Source: Treponema sp.
GTDB lineage: Bacteria; Spirochaetota; Spirochaetia; Treponematales; Treponemataceae
Assembly: GCA_016292805.1 (NCBI GenBank)
Contig: JAEDFM010000019.1
Coordinates: 1 to 40,144 of the forward strand
DNA length: 40,144 bases
Direction of reading: 5' to 3'
Shown here: one piece after another, positions 13,677 through 22,943 of the stretch
Position numbering within the stretch: position 1 is the first letter of the stretch
Layout: the number at the start of each line of letters is the position of its first letter
The notes under the pieces: generated by a model
Databases searched by the model: none
Told to the model about the DNA's origin: nothing
What the model saw: the letters and a program-made list of their open reading frames with translations, nothing else
Made by a program: the position numbers and the translations under genes

Positions 13677-14923
13677 ATTGTGATCCTTGGAGCTAAAGAA
13701 AAAATGCCCACTAAATATTTTATAATAGTATACTCAAAATTTAATAAAATTCCACTATAGAAAGCTAGAGATGGAAATATCAAACAGACTATGATAAGTA
13801 AAAGTCCGCTATAAATAAAAATAGTAATTAATGGTGAAACTACAGAGGTTGCAATTACACCAATTGGACTATAAGCTCCAAATAATTTCAGGCTTATTGG
13901 AACTGTCAAGATTTGTGCACCTGATGAAGACGCCAAAGAAGAAGATAATATTCGAGGCAAAAATCTATCATAAATCTTTGAGAAAAACTTATTTGTAAGC
14001 AGTATTCCTAATAAAGCTGCATAAGATAGCATAAAGCCATAATTCTTTATATCACCAGGATACATCACGCATTGCAATAAAAATGTAAAACATAAAATGA
14101 TTATCATATCTGGTTGTTCCACTGCTGCAATTGAAGCCAATATCAAAAGCATTGAACATATAAAAGCTCTGGTAAGTGATGGAGAAAATCCAGCAAACCA
14201 TAAAAAGCATATGAGGGCAATTACTCTTATAACAAAAGTCAGTTTTTTTCGGCCAATTCTATTTCCTAAAAACAATGCAATTGCAGAAAACATAGATAAA
14301 TGCATTCCTGATAAAGCTAAAATATGTGAAAGTCCTGCCTTTTTAAAAGCATCTGCAACTTCTGGATTAGTATATTCCCTTGCTCCACATAATAATGCCA
14401 GTAAAAGACCACCACCATCTTTCCATAAATACATTAATCTTTTAAATTGCAATCTGCATTTAGCCCTGAATTCGTCAATTTTTCCAAATACAGAAGAGTC
14501 GAAAACGCATTCTTTACATGAATCAACTTTAAAATATTCATCATTGAATTGTCCAGTAAATGTATATTTACCACCACTTTCATATATAAAACCTTTCTCA
14601 CTATTTGCCTTTGTATATAACTTTCCGGGAAAATGCATTTCAACTAAAGTACTTGGAATCAAAATTGTAAATACTCCATTTGCTGATGCTTTTATCCCCT
14701 GGTTTTCAACACTATGAACTTTGAATTTTGCAGCATAATTTTTCCCCGATGAAGATTTTGCTGGAGAAGACATTATGTAACCGCTGATTTGTTGTACCTG
14801 ACTTTTATCAATCAAACTGTTAAATGTAAAAACATCTGGAATTATAAAAATTCCAGAATAAAAAATGAAAACTAAAGCTAATACTGAAATACAAACTGGA
14901 TTACGAAAATATTCTTTTACCAT
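13673..14923 (-). CDS. comEC: ComEC/Rec2-type membrane protein lacking the metallo-hydrolase domain
   Basis: A 416-residue multi-pass inner-membrane protein. Residues 1-140 hold two membrane helices and a beta-rich ComEC N-terminal region; residues 150-416 are the Competence domain, with the family signature KKAGLSHILALSGMHLSMFS (about 194-213) and about eight further helices. Classical ComEC proteins exceed 700 residues and end with a metallo-beta-lactamase-like domain; this one stops after the membrane part, without a frameshift nearby. In competent bacteria ComEC is the DNA channel; here DNA uptake is only a possibility since no other com gene is in the window. Overlaps 14917 by 7 nt and rsmA by 4 nt. 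Confidence 0.85.
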   Translation of the reverse strand: MVKEYFRNPVCISVLALVFIFYSGIFIIPDVFTFNSLIDKSQVQQISGYIMSSPAKSSSGKNYAAKFKVHSVENQGIKASANGVFTILIPSTLVEMHFPGKLYTKANSEKGFIYESGGKYTFTGQFNDEYFKVDSCKECVFDSSVFGKIDEFRAKCRLQFKRLMYLWKDGGGLLLALLCGAREYTNPEVADAFKKAGLSHILALSGMHLSMFSAIALFLGNRIGRKKLTFVIRVIALICFLWFAGFSPSLTRAFICSMLLILASIAAVEQPDMIIILCFTFLLQCVMYPGDIKNYGFMLSYAALLGILLTNKFFSKIYDRFLPRILSSSLASSSGAQILTVPISLKLFGAYSPIGVIATSVVSPLITIFIYSGLLLIIVCLIFPSLAFYSGILLNFEYTIIKYLVGIFSLAPRITI

Positions 14924-16089
14924 CTAAGTCCTGCCAGTGCACCACGGGCAGCTGACAGGATAGATTCTGGGTAAGTCAAATAAGTAACAGCAAGCAAAGA
15001 ATCAAACGCCGATTTATCACCAATGGCACCTAAAGTATTGATTACAGAAAGAACAATTTCATTAGAAACTGTTTCATTCTGTTCCTTTTTGGAATTCAAT
15101 TCTTCAAGATACATTGTTAATGGTGTAACAGCATTTAATGGAGAAATATTGCAAAGTGAAGATATAATTGACTTCATTTCGGCTTCTTTCAGATAATTCA
15201 GTGAATATAAAGTTTTAGAGAATTCAAAATAAGCTAATGCAACAGTTGATGCACGAGTCCAATTGTTCTCGCTTAAAATTTTCATTGATTCAATCTGAAT
15301 ACCTGTAAGTGAGTCTGTAATCTTAGAAGAATCATCCATTAATAATATGGACTCACTTAATACGTTTTCGGCAATCTCACAGCAATAATTTTTAGGAATA
15401 TTTGTATTATTTTTAATTAATTTAAAAAGTAATGAAATCTGGTCTATTTTACCGGTCTGAACAACCTTAATTATTTCATTCATTGAGAGTGGAACTAGAC
15501 TTGCCAGTGCACTTTCAATACTTTTTGAATAGTTATTATATTTTGGATTGTTCCATAATGAATAAAGAATTGTAAATGATTCGCTGTTTCCAATTACTTC
15601 AAGACTTGAAAAAATTGATTTTGCAACACTTGAATCAATCTGATTAATTGGAGTTTTATAAACATAAGAATTAAGCATTGCAGTAAAATCACTATATGGA
15701 AGCTGATTATGCTGAGCTACAACTTTAGAAATAATTGTAGACTGAACAGTTCCACTGTTTGTAAATTTTGCAAACAAATCGCTTAATTTATTCATTAAAA
15801 CCAATTTCTGTTTTTCTGATAAAGAACTAATGTAATCATTACTGATTGATAATGCTGCAGCAACTGCAAGAGCATCAAGTTCTCGATCATTACCAAGTAA
15901 ATCTTTGTTTAAAAGTACAAAGTCTAATGCCTGCTCACATAAAAAGTCGGCTTCAGAACCAGAAGCTTCACGAACAGCTGCAGTTTTATCAGAAATATTA
16001 CCTTTTACATATTTTACTATCTTTGACTCTGCAAAAAGGTTTAAGGAAAAAATACTTAAAATTACTATAAAACCAGTTTTTTTAAACAT
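14917..16089 (-). CDS. Exported helical-repeat (HEAT-like) protein
   Basis: A 390-residue protein with signal peptide MFKKTGFIVILSIFSLNLFA, so probably periplasmic. The rest is almost entirely alpha-helical with repeated pairs resembling HEAT/ARM repeats, clearest at the end: VLSVINTLGAIGDKSAFDSL followed by LSAARGALAG. Such proteins act as scaffolds; no catalytic motif is visible. Its stop overlaps the comEC start, and it begins 22 nt after the PilZ gene, with a GGAG about 8 nt before the ATG. Function unknown. Confidence 0.7.
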   Translation of the reverse strand: MFKKTGFIVILSIFSLNLFAESKIVKYVKGNISDKTAAVREASGSEADFLCEQALDFVLLNKDLLGNDRELDALAVAAALSISNDYISSLSEKQKLVLMNKLSDLFAKFTNSGTVQSTIISKVVAQHNQLPYSDFTAMLNSYVYKTPINQIDSSVAKSIFSSLEVIGNSESFTILYSLWNNPKYNNYSKSIESALASLVPLSMNEIIKVVQTGKIDQISLLFKLIKNNTNIPKNYCCEIAENVLSESILLMDDSSKITDSLTGIQIESMKILSENNWTRASTVALAYFEFSKTLYSLNYLKEAEMKSIISSLCNISPLNAVTPLTMYLEELNSKKEQNETVSNEIVLSVINTLGAIGDKSAFDSLLAVTYLTYPESILSAARGALAGLRW

Positions 16090-16111
16090 AAAATTTCTCC
16101 GGAATAATCAA

Positions 16112-17383
16112 CTATAATTCAGTTAAATCTTCTACATCTTTCGTAGAAGCAGTTATTTGTGGCTGAATAACATCTTCTAAATCTGGTAATGGTCCATTAT
16201 TGTTAAAAACAGGCTGCTGTGTAGAAGTTACATCTGCGGCACCTCGAGCAGCTTCTTCATTAATTTTAGACATTTCCTGTTTAGCGGTAAAATCAGGATT
16301 TTCAATTACTTCGCCATTTTCATTTATAAGTACAGACTCAAGTTCTTCGTTATCTTCTTCTGTCTGATTAAGAGCTTCAATAATTTCCTTTTCGTTTTCT
16401 GGAAGTGTGTTATAAACAAAACTTAAAATTTCATTTCGCATAGACTGTTCCAGATGAATACATTCAAAATGCAAAATAGATACGTTTTCTGTTTCGTTAT
16501 AATCTACTGTTCTTACAACACCAAACATTATTATCAGCATTTTTTTTATAGTAAACTGAAGTTTAATCTGGACGTTTTCTATTGCTTTACCGCCAATTTT
16601 AATCATTGCTCCAGCTTCTGAAATATCCTGAATAAGACATTTATATCCATCTTTTGTTTCAACTTCCTGATAATTAACTACAGGCTTACGGATAATGTAT
16701 AACTGAGCATAAATTTCACAGGCAGCTCGCACTGCCTTTCTTTTTTGAGTTCTTATTAAATTGTTTGAATGATTTAAGAAAAGTGATGGTTTACCTATGT
16801 AAAGTCCACTTTGAGTAACATTTGTATCAAAAACGTAACGGGCATCACCTTTTCGCCACAAATAAACACTGATTACTTTTCCTACCCATTCTTCAGCAGT
16901 AATTGGAATAAGATTTTTCTGTCTAGGTACATTAATTACCAGCTGCTGTCCATTAGCAACAATTTCTGAAGCAAATACACCTTTGCCAGGAAGAATAATT
17001 CTTACTTTCTGTCCTTTATCAAGTGAAATTGTTGAAGATAAACCTTTTTTTTCATCAGCTTCGTTTTGAATTTTTGTACGGTAATTATAAAGCTTTGTCA
17101 TAAGCTGCTGATGTTTTTGAGACTGATCATTTCCATCAGCAGAAGCCTGTGTATTAATGTGTGACATACATCTGTTTAATGCAGCCATTGACCAGAATAA
17201 GGAAGTTGGTTGTTCAAGCTCACAAAGAGTTGCAACTTTATAAAGCAAAAGCAAATCGCTTACAGAGAAACCTGAATCCAAACCAGTAATCATGAAATGT
17301 ATCTGACTTTTAAATACTGTATATAATGCACTTACTGCAATTAGTATTAAAATAACTACAATGATTGCAACTAAAATGTACAC
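16112..17383 (-). CDS. Membrane-anchored PilZ-domain protein
   Basis: A 423-residue protein with one N-terminal membrane helix (YILVAIIVVILILIAVSALY). A YcgR-N-like beta region (about 115-200, GQKVRIILPGKGVFASEIVA) is followed by a PilZ domain (about 205-335). Both c-di-GMP motifs are present: RKAVR (RxxxR) near 215 and DISEAG (D/NxSxxG) near 252, so nucleotide binding is likely. The C-terminal 80 residues are acidic and disordered-looking. It starts at GTG 17383 behind GAGGA (17391-17395) and is the first gene of the eight-gene operon down to 9943. A c-di-GMP effector in motility or envelope behaviour is the natural inference; no partner is shown. Confidence 0.85.
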   Translation of the reverse strand: MYILVAIIVVILILIAVSALYTVFKSQIHFMITGLDSGFSVSDLLLLYKVATLCELEQPTSLFWSMAALNRCMSHINTQASADGNDQSQKHQQLMTKLYNYRTKIQNEADEKKGLSSTISLDKGQKVRIILPGKGVFASEIVANGQQLVINVPRQKNLIPITAEEWVGKVISVYLWRKGDARYVFDTNVTQSGLYIGKPSLFLNHSNNLIRTQKRKAVRAACEIYAQLYIIRKPVVNYQEVETKDGYKCLIQDISEAGAMIKIGGKAIENVQIKLQFTIKKMLIIMFGVVRTVDYNETENVSILHFECIHLEQSMRNEILSFVYNTLPENEKEIIEALNQTEEDNEELESVLINENGEVIENPDFTAKQEMSKINEEAARGAADVTSTQQPVFNNNGPLPDLEDVIQPQITASTKDVEDLTEL

Positions 17384-17420
17384 AACTTTTCCTCTTTACT
17401 ATATAATAACATAAAATCAA

Positions 17421-18113
17421 ATGAAAAAACATTCCTTTATAGTAGAAATTTTCACATTTATAATCTGCTTCTTATTTTTTGTTTTACCGCCACTTTTTGT
17501 GTTTGGTTCTAATTTTAATGACCAGATTTTTCAAAGCTGGACTTTTCCATGGTATCAGATTATTACCGGCTCATTATTTTTCTGTTTCTATATTTTTTAT
17601 ATCAATAATTCATACGATAAAAAATTAACTTCAATTGAGCTAAAGCAAAAATTTCTGTTCATCTCTTTTACAATTTTTTTTACTCTGGCACTTTTATTCT
17701 TTAATTCACTAGTTTTTAAATTTCTTGCTCTATTATTTCCAAAAGGTTCCAATCAACTGCAGGTTATAAAACCAAATACTTTCCAGGAATTTTTATTTTG
17801 TATGATTAATTTTGGATTTAGTGCAATTTATGAAGAAGTTCTTTACAGAGCTTATCTGCCAGAAGCTTTAATTCTATTATTTAGAATAAATGTTAAGGAA
17901 AATACTAAATTCAAATATATTTCTTTTTTTTTTACAGAAGCAATTGGTACTTTACTTTTTGCTTTTGCCCATATCTACGCAGGCTGGCTTTCTGTGCTGA
18001 ATGCAATTCTTGCCCATTTAATTTTAAGATTGATTTATAGAAAAACTGGAAATATATATATAAATATTACAGCTCACTGGCTTTATAATCTTTTAATTCT
18101 TCTTGTATTTTAA
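17421..18113 (+). CDS. CPBP-family intramembrane protease (Rce1-like)
   Basis: A 230-residue protein with about six to eight membrane helices. The CPBP signature motifs are all present: EEVLYR (EExxxR, about residue 140), FAFAH (FxxxH, about 177) and AHWLYN (HxxxN type, about 218). These residues form the glutamate/histidine active site of Abi/CPBP proteases. Some members process prenylated proteins or bacteriocin self-immunity targets; the substrate here is unknown. It is a lone plus-strand gene; TATAAT at 17402-17407 is so close to the ATG that the transcript may be nearly leaderless, and no SD is evident. Its 3' end overlaps the convergent gene by 21 bp. Confidence 0.85.
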   Translation: MKKHSFIVEIFTFIICFLFFVLPPLFVFGSNFNDQIFQSWTFPWYQIITGSLFFCFYIFYINNSYDKKLTSIELKQKFLFISFTIFFTLALLFFNSLVFKFLALLFPKGSNQLQVIKPNTFQEFLFCMINFGFSAIYEEVLYRAYLPEALILLFRINVKENTKFKYISFFFTEAIGTLLFAFAHIYAGWLSVLNAILAHLILRLIYRKTGNIYINITAHWLYNLLILLVF

Positions 18114-19016
18114 TCTGGAAAAAGTCCATTCACTAATGCTTTCGTAATAAACTGAAAGCTCATTTGTTTTGAAATTTAAATAATTAAGTTGAACCAGATA
18201 ATTTCCTTCTTTAGAAGTTTTATATACAAAAATATCTATATTGTTTTTATTTCCTAATTCAAGTTTTATTTTATAAACAGAATTTTCTGTATTAAATTGT
18301 TCATTAAGGTTTATTCCCCCATGTCGCAATTCCAATAATTTAGAAACATATTCTTTATACAAAGAATCGCTGTTTGTAAAAGTTCTACCGTCAGCAATTA
18401 TTCGTTGAATATCATCAGCTTTAATATTTCCTAAAACCTGCTGAGAAATTAATCCAGATTCGCTCCAGCTTTGTATTGAAGTTGTCAGATAAATGGAAGC
18501 AAAATCTTCAATTTCGTAGGCTAAGTTTGAGCTGTGGGTTTTTATATATCGTCTTGTCTGTGTAAAATCATTTTTACCAAAAACTATTTCGCCAGCACTT
18601 TCCCCACCAGCGAAAAAATCTATTTCAACAGCACTATCATCAAATCCAAAATTTTGAGATGTTAATGAATCTGATTTATCAACCTTTACAGAAACCTGTA
18701 CAGCACCAATTACCTGTGAAAAATCATCAATCATTTTATTTATGCGTTTAGAATCTGCAGGCAATTTAACAAATGGATTTTCAAAATCAACAATTTCCCA
18801 TACATCCTTATTTTTCTGCAAAAATAATTGACTGGAAGAATCATGTATTTGAATCTGAGAAATTTCATTTTTATATCTAGGATTTAATAAAGCAGTCTTA
18901 ACACTTTTTCTTTTATCAACAGTTGGTTTAAAAAAAAATGAAAAACTATATAAAGCTGCAAGAAGAATACATATTACAGTTAAATATGCATTAAGTGGGA
19001 TTTTTTTCTTATCCAT
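18093..19016 (-). CDS. DUF4340-type exported subunit of Gld-like ABC system
   Basis: A 307-residue protein with one N-terminal membrane helix (AYLTVICILLAALYSFSFFF) and a beta-rich outer domain matching the DUF4340 pattern: ISQIQIHDSSSQLFLQKNKD then VWEIVDFENPFVKLPADSKR, with later AGEIVFGKNDFTQTRRYIKT. DUF4340 proteins are commonly encoded with GldG-like ABC subunits, as here. SD AGGAGG sits 9 nt before the ATG, inside the upstream gene, whose frame overlaps it by 37 nt. Convergent 21-bp overlap with the CPBP gene. Confidence 0.82.
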   Translation of the reverse strand: MDKKKIPLNAYLTVICILLAALYSFSFFFKPTVDKRKSVKTALLNPRYKNEISQIQIHDSSSQLFLQKNKDVWEIVDFENPFVKLPADSKRINKMIDDFSQVIGAVQVSVKVDKSDSLTSQNFGFDDSAVEIDFFAGGESAGEIVFGKNDFTQTRRYIKTHSSNLAYEIEDFASIYLTTSIQSWSESGLISQQVLGNIKADDIQRIIADGRTFTNSDSLYKEYVSKLLELRHGGINLNEQFNTENSVYKIKLELGNKNNIDIFVYKTSKEGNYLVQLNYLNFKTNELSVYYESISEWTFSRLKYKKN

Positions 19017-21271
19017 ACAATCATACCTCCTGCAATTATAAACAAAGGAATACCAAACAGCAAAACAACCAGAACAATCAATTCCCGAATAATCAACTGC
19101 TGAGGAGTTTCTAATTGGGCAATTTTATACAAGCTTATATCTTTTTTAGCTCTGGAATGTAAATCTGCAAGTTCAGGTTCGTTATTTAAATAAAGTAACT
19201 GCTGGGTTATAAAATCAAAATTACGATAATCACCGTATTTACCACCAATATAACCTGTCATTAAGGAATTTACAAAATACTGGTCTGGAATTACAAAAAC
19301 TTTAGCCTTAGAAGTTGAGCCATAATTATAAAGTCCTGTAAGTTTTCCTGATATTTCTGCGCCTACAATTTGTGTAAGCTTTGTTTTATCAGAGGTAGAA
19401 AGATTCTGTAATTCAAAAGGATTTGTCTGTATTAAACTTACAGAGTTATCATTGTCGCAGGTGTAGTAATAACTGGCAGGGGAAGTTACAAGCATTGGAG
19501 TTATGAATGATTCTTCAGATTCAGTTATTGTAAGTGGTGTTGCCCAGAATAATGTAACGCCACTTTTTGTATATTGTTGAGGAAGAAGATTAACCCATAA
19601 TGGATAATTTAAAACTTTTGTATAAGTACTTCCCTGAACTAAAGAATCATTTGAATCTTCCTGACTATACATTGTAATTTGACTGCAGGAAACATCAGCT
19701 GCAATTTTATCTTCAAACCAGAGTCCCCAGTTTTCTGCCATTTCTACAATGTTGGTATGAGAATTAGCTTTAAGGCTCCAGTCGTTTTCTATATCTACAC
19801 TATAAGGATTTATACAGAGTAAAGCATTTCCTTTTTCTGAAAGAATATAATTTTCAATTGCAATTGCATTTTCAATATTAATCTGTGAATCGCCAATAAC
19901 CATTAAAGGACCGGTTGCTAGATTTAATTTTTCAGAAAAATCAGAATCTTCAATGTTTATCTGATTACAAACAAAACCTTGTGAATTAAGCCATGGAACT
20001 AAATAACTGTAATCCTGATACAGCGACATTCCATTTCCAACTACAATATTTACTATTCGTTGTCTTCCTGATAAAAGCTGATTTACTTTTATATCCAGTT
20101 CATATTCAAGATTCTGAGCATCCATAGTAAATGGAATTACAGCCAGGTTTCCTAAATATTCCAGAACAATTGCTGAATAAACATTAAGATACTCTGTTCC
20201 ATTATTTTTTATAGCTTGCATCTGCTGACTTGTTATTCCGTAACTCTCTAAAGTTTGAGTGATTGAAGAATCTTTATCTGGATTTTTAACAATAAAGCTT
20301 ATATTTTTATTTAACTGGGAATAGCTTATTAAATAATCCTGAACATCTCTAATCTGAGGATATAATTTACTTAAAGATGAAGAAATATAATAAGTGATTT
20401 TTAAATTCTGTTGAACGCTGGAGGTTAGCTGTTTTGTATATTTACTTACAGAAAATGTTTTATTAGAAGAAAAATCAAATCTTTTATAATAAGCTGAAGT
20501 ATTTAAAAGCAGAAGAACATAAATAAAACCACAAATTACAAAAGATAATTTATTTGATTTTGAAAACACTCTTCCCTTTTTTATATTTACAGTAAGCAAG
20601 GCAAGACTTAAAAATAAAATGCTGGAAATAATAAAAAAGAACAAATCTCTTGTATCAATTATTCCTTTAGAAGCAGCGTCAAAATGCCATGCAAAGCTTA
20701 ATTCTTTTAACAGAGAAGCAATAATATTTGAAAAAGAAATATATACAACAAGTAAATGTGCAGAATTAAAAACTGCAAGAACAATTGCGCTTATAATAAA
20801 TGAAAAAACAGGTGACGAGCATAATTCATTTATAAAACAACACAAAGCAATTAATGCAGCTCCATATAAAATTATAAAAAGTAAACCTGTAAAAACCTGT
20901 CCACCATCAATTGACCCAAAAAGATTTATAAAAAGAATTGAAGGCAAAAGTAAAATTACAAAAATTGTAAAAATAATTAAGCTTGCAAAATAGTGACTTA
21001 GAATTATGTTAATGTTCTTAAGAGGCACAAAGGTATCATAAATACTGGAACTGAATTTATAACATATTGCAGGAATTACAATTATGGAAATATATGGAAT
21101 TGCTGTAAAAAATAAAAGTAAATCTGTTGTTCCATTACCACCAAAAAACTGTTTACGAATATAAAAATTAAAAGCAATAAAAACTTCAAATATAATAGCC
21201 ATAAAATATGTTAAAGGCTGAGATAACGAAGTTTTTAAATTATTTTTGAGTAAAACAGAAAACTTAGTCAT
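18980..21271 (-). CDS. ABC permease fused to GldG-like auxiliary domain
   Basis: A 763-residue membrane protein. Residues 1-260 form an ABC-2-type permease with about six to seven helices (GldF-like). Residues 260-640 are the GldG-like extracytoplasmic auxiliary domain (SVQQNLKITYYISSSLSKLY near the start; VVGNGMSLYQDYSYLVPWLN further on). A final helix (LIVLVVLLFGIPLFIIAGGM, about 729-748) ends the protein. In Bacteroidetes gldF and gldG are separate genes; fused forms are known in other phyla. It overlaps the ATPase gene by 8 nt and DUF4340 by 37 nt. Substrate unknown; a role in envelope or surface-molecule handling is inference. Confidence 0.85.
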   Translation of the reverse strand: MTKFSVLLKNNLKTSLSQPLTYFMAIIFEVFIAFNFYIRKQFFGGNGTTDLLLFFTAIPYISIIVIPAICYKFSSSIYDTFVPLKNINIILSHYFASLIIFTIFVILLLPSILFINLFGSIDGGQVFTGLLFIILYGAALIALCCFINELCSSPVFSFIISAIVLAVFNSAHLLVVYISFSNIIASLLKELSFAWHFDAASKGIIDTRDLFFFIISSILFLSLALLTVNIKKGRVFSKSNKLSFVICGFIYVLLLLNTSAYYKRFDFSSNKTFSVSKYTKQLTSSVQQNLKITYYISSSLSKLYPQIRDVQDYLISYSQLNKNISFIVKNPDKDSSITQTLESYGITSQQMQAIKNNGTEYLNVYSAIVLEYLGNLAVIPFTMDAQNLEYELDIKVNQLLSGRQRIVNIVVGNGMSLYQDYSYLVPWLNSQGFVCNQINIEDSDFSEKLNLATGPLMVIGDSQINIENAIAIENYILSEKGNALLCINPYSVDIENDWSLKANSHTNIVEMAENWGLWFEDKIAADVSCSQITMYSQEDSNDSLVQGSTYTKVLNYPLWVNLLPQQYTKSGVTLFWATPLTITESEESFITPMLVTSPASYYYTCDNDNSVSLIQTNPFELQNLSTSDKTKLTQIVGAEISGKLTGLYNYGSTSKAKVFVIPDQYFVNSLMTGYIGGKYGDYRNFDFITQQLLYLNNEPELADLHSRAKKDISLYKIAQLETPQQLIIRELIVLVVLLFGIPLFIIAGGMIVWIRKKSHLMHI

Positions 21272-22004
21272 CAGAACCTCCAGAAAGCTTTAAGAATGCT
21301 TTTTCCAGATCTGTTTCTTTACTGTATTCTATGATTTCTTTTTCAGTACCACCAATAACAAGTTTTCCTTTGTTAATAATATAAACCTTAGAACATAGAG
21401 AATAAACTTCCTGAAGAATATGTGTTGAAATCAAAATTGCTTTATCTTTTGAAAGCTCTTCAATTAATTTACGAAGCTGAATTATCTGTGCAGGATCCAA
21501 ACCAGAAATAGGTTCATCCAAAATCAGGTTTGGAGGATTATGAATTATAGCCTGAGCAAAACTTACCCGCTGTTTATACCCCTTTGAAAGTGTTTTAATT
21601 TTTTGTTTTAAAACCTTTGAAAGACTGCATTTTTCAACAACAGAGTCCACTGCAATTTTTACATCTTTGATTGAATGAAGCTTTGCGCAATATTCCAGAA
21701 ATTCATAAACATACATATCTGGTGGAAGAATAGAAATTTCTGGAATATAACCTGCATATTCCATTATTTTCTCTTTATCAGATTCTACAGAGATTTTGTT
21801 TCCAGTTAAATCTGAAAGAAATATTTTCCCTTTTGTAGGATAATGAAAACCTGTTATAGCCTTAATGATTGTAGATTTTCCTGAACCATTAACACCAAGC
21901 AAAGCAGCAATTGTTCCGTTGGGAATAGTTATAGAAACATCTTCTACAGCGTAATCTTTTTTTGGAGATGAATAACTTTTATAAAAATTCTGTAATTCAA
22001 TCAT
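21264..22004 (-). CDS. ABC transporter ATPase (GldA/CcmA-like)
   Basis: A 246-residue ABC ATPase powering the permease encoded directly downstream. Walker A is LGVNGSGKST (about 36-45), the signature is LSKGYKQRVSFAQAI (about 138-152), Walker B with the catalytic Glu is LILDEPISGLDP (about 160), and the H-loop is ISTHIL. It falls in the DRA/GldA-like exporter class by its spacing and the PTKGKIFLSD block. Overlaps rnz by one nt and the permease by 8 nt, so the three subunits of the Gld-like system are co-translated. Confidence 0.93.
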   Translation of the reverse strand: MIELQNFYKSYSSPKKDYAVEDVSITIPNGTIAALLGVNGSGKSTIIKAITGFHYPTKGKIFLSDLTGNKISVESDKEKIMEYAGYIPEISILPPDMYVYEFLEYCAKLHSIKDVKIAVDSVVEKCSLSKVLKQKIKTLSKGYKQRVSFAQAIIHNPPNLILDEPISGLDPAQIIQLRKLIEELSKDKAILISTHILQEVYSLCSKVYIINKGKLVIGGTEKEIIEYSKETDLEKAFLKLSGGSDD

Positions 22005-22930
22005 TAGTCTATATATGGAATTTCAATCTGCATTCGGTCTCTTGAAAGTTCAGCTTTAGGCCAAACCTTCTGAGCCTCCTCCAGAAGTATATGTAATTCT
22101 TTATCAGTATATCTTGGACTATAATGAATAAGGCACATTCTTTTTACATCTGCATCCTTTGCAATTTTTGCAGCCTGAGTTGCAGTCATATGTTTTTTTT
22201 CCTTTGCCTGATCCATCAAAGCTTCTTCAAACATTCCTTCGCAAATAAGCAAATCGGAACCTTTTACTTCCTGTGCAATTGAAGGAAGATAAAGAGTATC
22301 TGTAACAAAACTGAATTTTCTTCCGCTTCGTTTTTCACCCAAAACCTGTTCTGGTTTTACAGTTGAACCATCAGCAGCTTTAACTTCAAATCCATTCTGC
22401 AGCTGAGACCAAAGTGGCCCACAAGGAACACCAAGTTCTCTTGCTTTATCAGGATTAAATTCTCCTGGTCTATCCAATTCTTCAAGAGTATAACCAACGC
22501 AAGTTTTTGTATGCTCCAGAGGAAATGCACGAATATAATAATCTTTTCCACTATGAACTATACAAGGTGCTGTAATTTCCTGAACTACAATTGGATAATT
22601 TATATACATATCAAGAACACGGCGGCTGGTTTCTATATATTCTTTAATTTTTGGTGGACCGTAAATGTATAAGGGTTCAGTTCTATCAACCTGTGCACTT
22701 AACATTAAAATCCCCGGAAGCCCTGTAACATGATCTGCATGTGTATGAGAAACAAAAATTGCATTAATTTTTTTCCACTTAAGATTAAGACGTTTAAGGC
22801 TGACTTGTGTTCCTTCACCACCATCAAATAAAAATAAATCTCCGTCTCTTCTAAGTAAAACAGATGTAAGGTGACGATAAGGTAATGGCTGCATTCCTCC
22901 ACAGCCTAAAACAAAAGCTTCCATGTTCAT
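22004..22930 (-). CDS. rnz: Ribonuclease Z
   Basis: A 308-residue metallo-beta-lactamase-fold endonuclease that cleaves tRNA precursors after the discriminator base. The zinc motif is FVSHTHADHVTGLPGILML (HxHxDH, about 60-78). Other ligands are in FVTDT and the closing CLIHYSPRYTD; the flexible exosite arm lies between about 150 and 195. Length agrees with short-form RNase Z. The tRNA-Leu in this window does not encode CCA, so an RNase Z is expected. ATG 22930 is used; an ATG two codons later (MEAFVLGCGG) is equally possible since neither has a clear SD. It overlaps the ABC ATPase by one nt and follows MATE by 13 nt. Confidence 0.93.
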   Translation of the reverse strand: MNMEAFVLGCGGMQPLPYRHLTSVLLRRDGDLFLFDGGEGTQVSLKRLNLKWKKINAIFVSHTHADHVTGLPGILMLSAQVDRTEPLYIYGPPKIKEYIETSRRVLDMYINYPIVVQEITAPCIVHSGKDYYIRAFPLEHTKTCVGYTLEELDRPGEFNPDKARELGVPCGPLWSQLQNGFEVKAADGSTVKPEQVLGEKRSGRKFSFVTDTLYLPSIAQEVKGSDLLICEGMFEEALMDQAKEKKHMTATQAAKIAKDADVKRMCLIHYSPRYTDKELHILLEEAQKVWPKAELSRDRMQIEIPYID

Positions 22931-22943
22931 AAGTACGGTTATT

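Noticed and set aside
14097..14717. 206-codon open frame opposite comEC
   Set aside because: Antisense shadow of the membrane-protein gene; no SD or recognisable motif.
17421..18113. Abortive-infection defence gene
   Set aside because: CPBP proteins are sometimes labelled Abi, but nothing nearby suggests a defence island and all motifs fit an ordinary CPBP protease.
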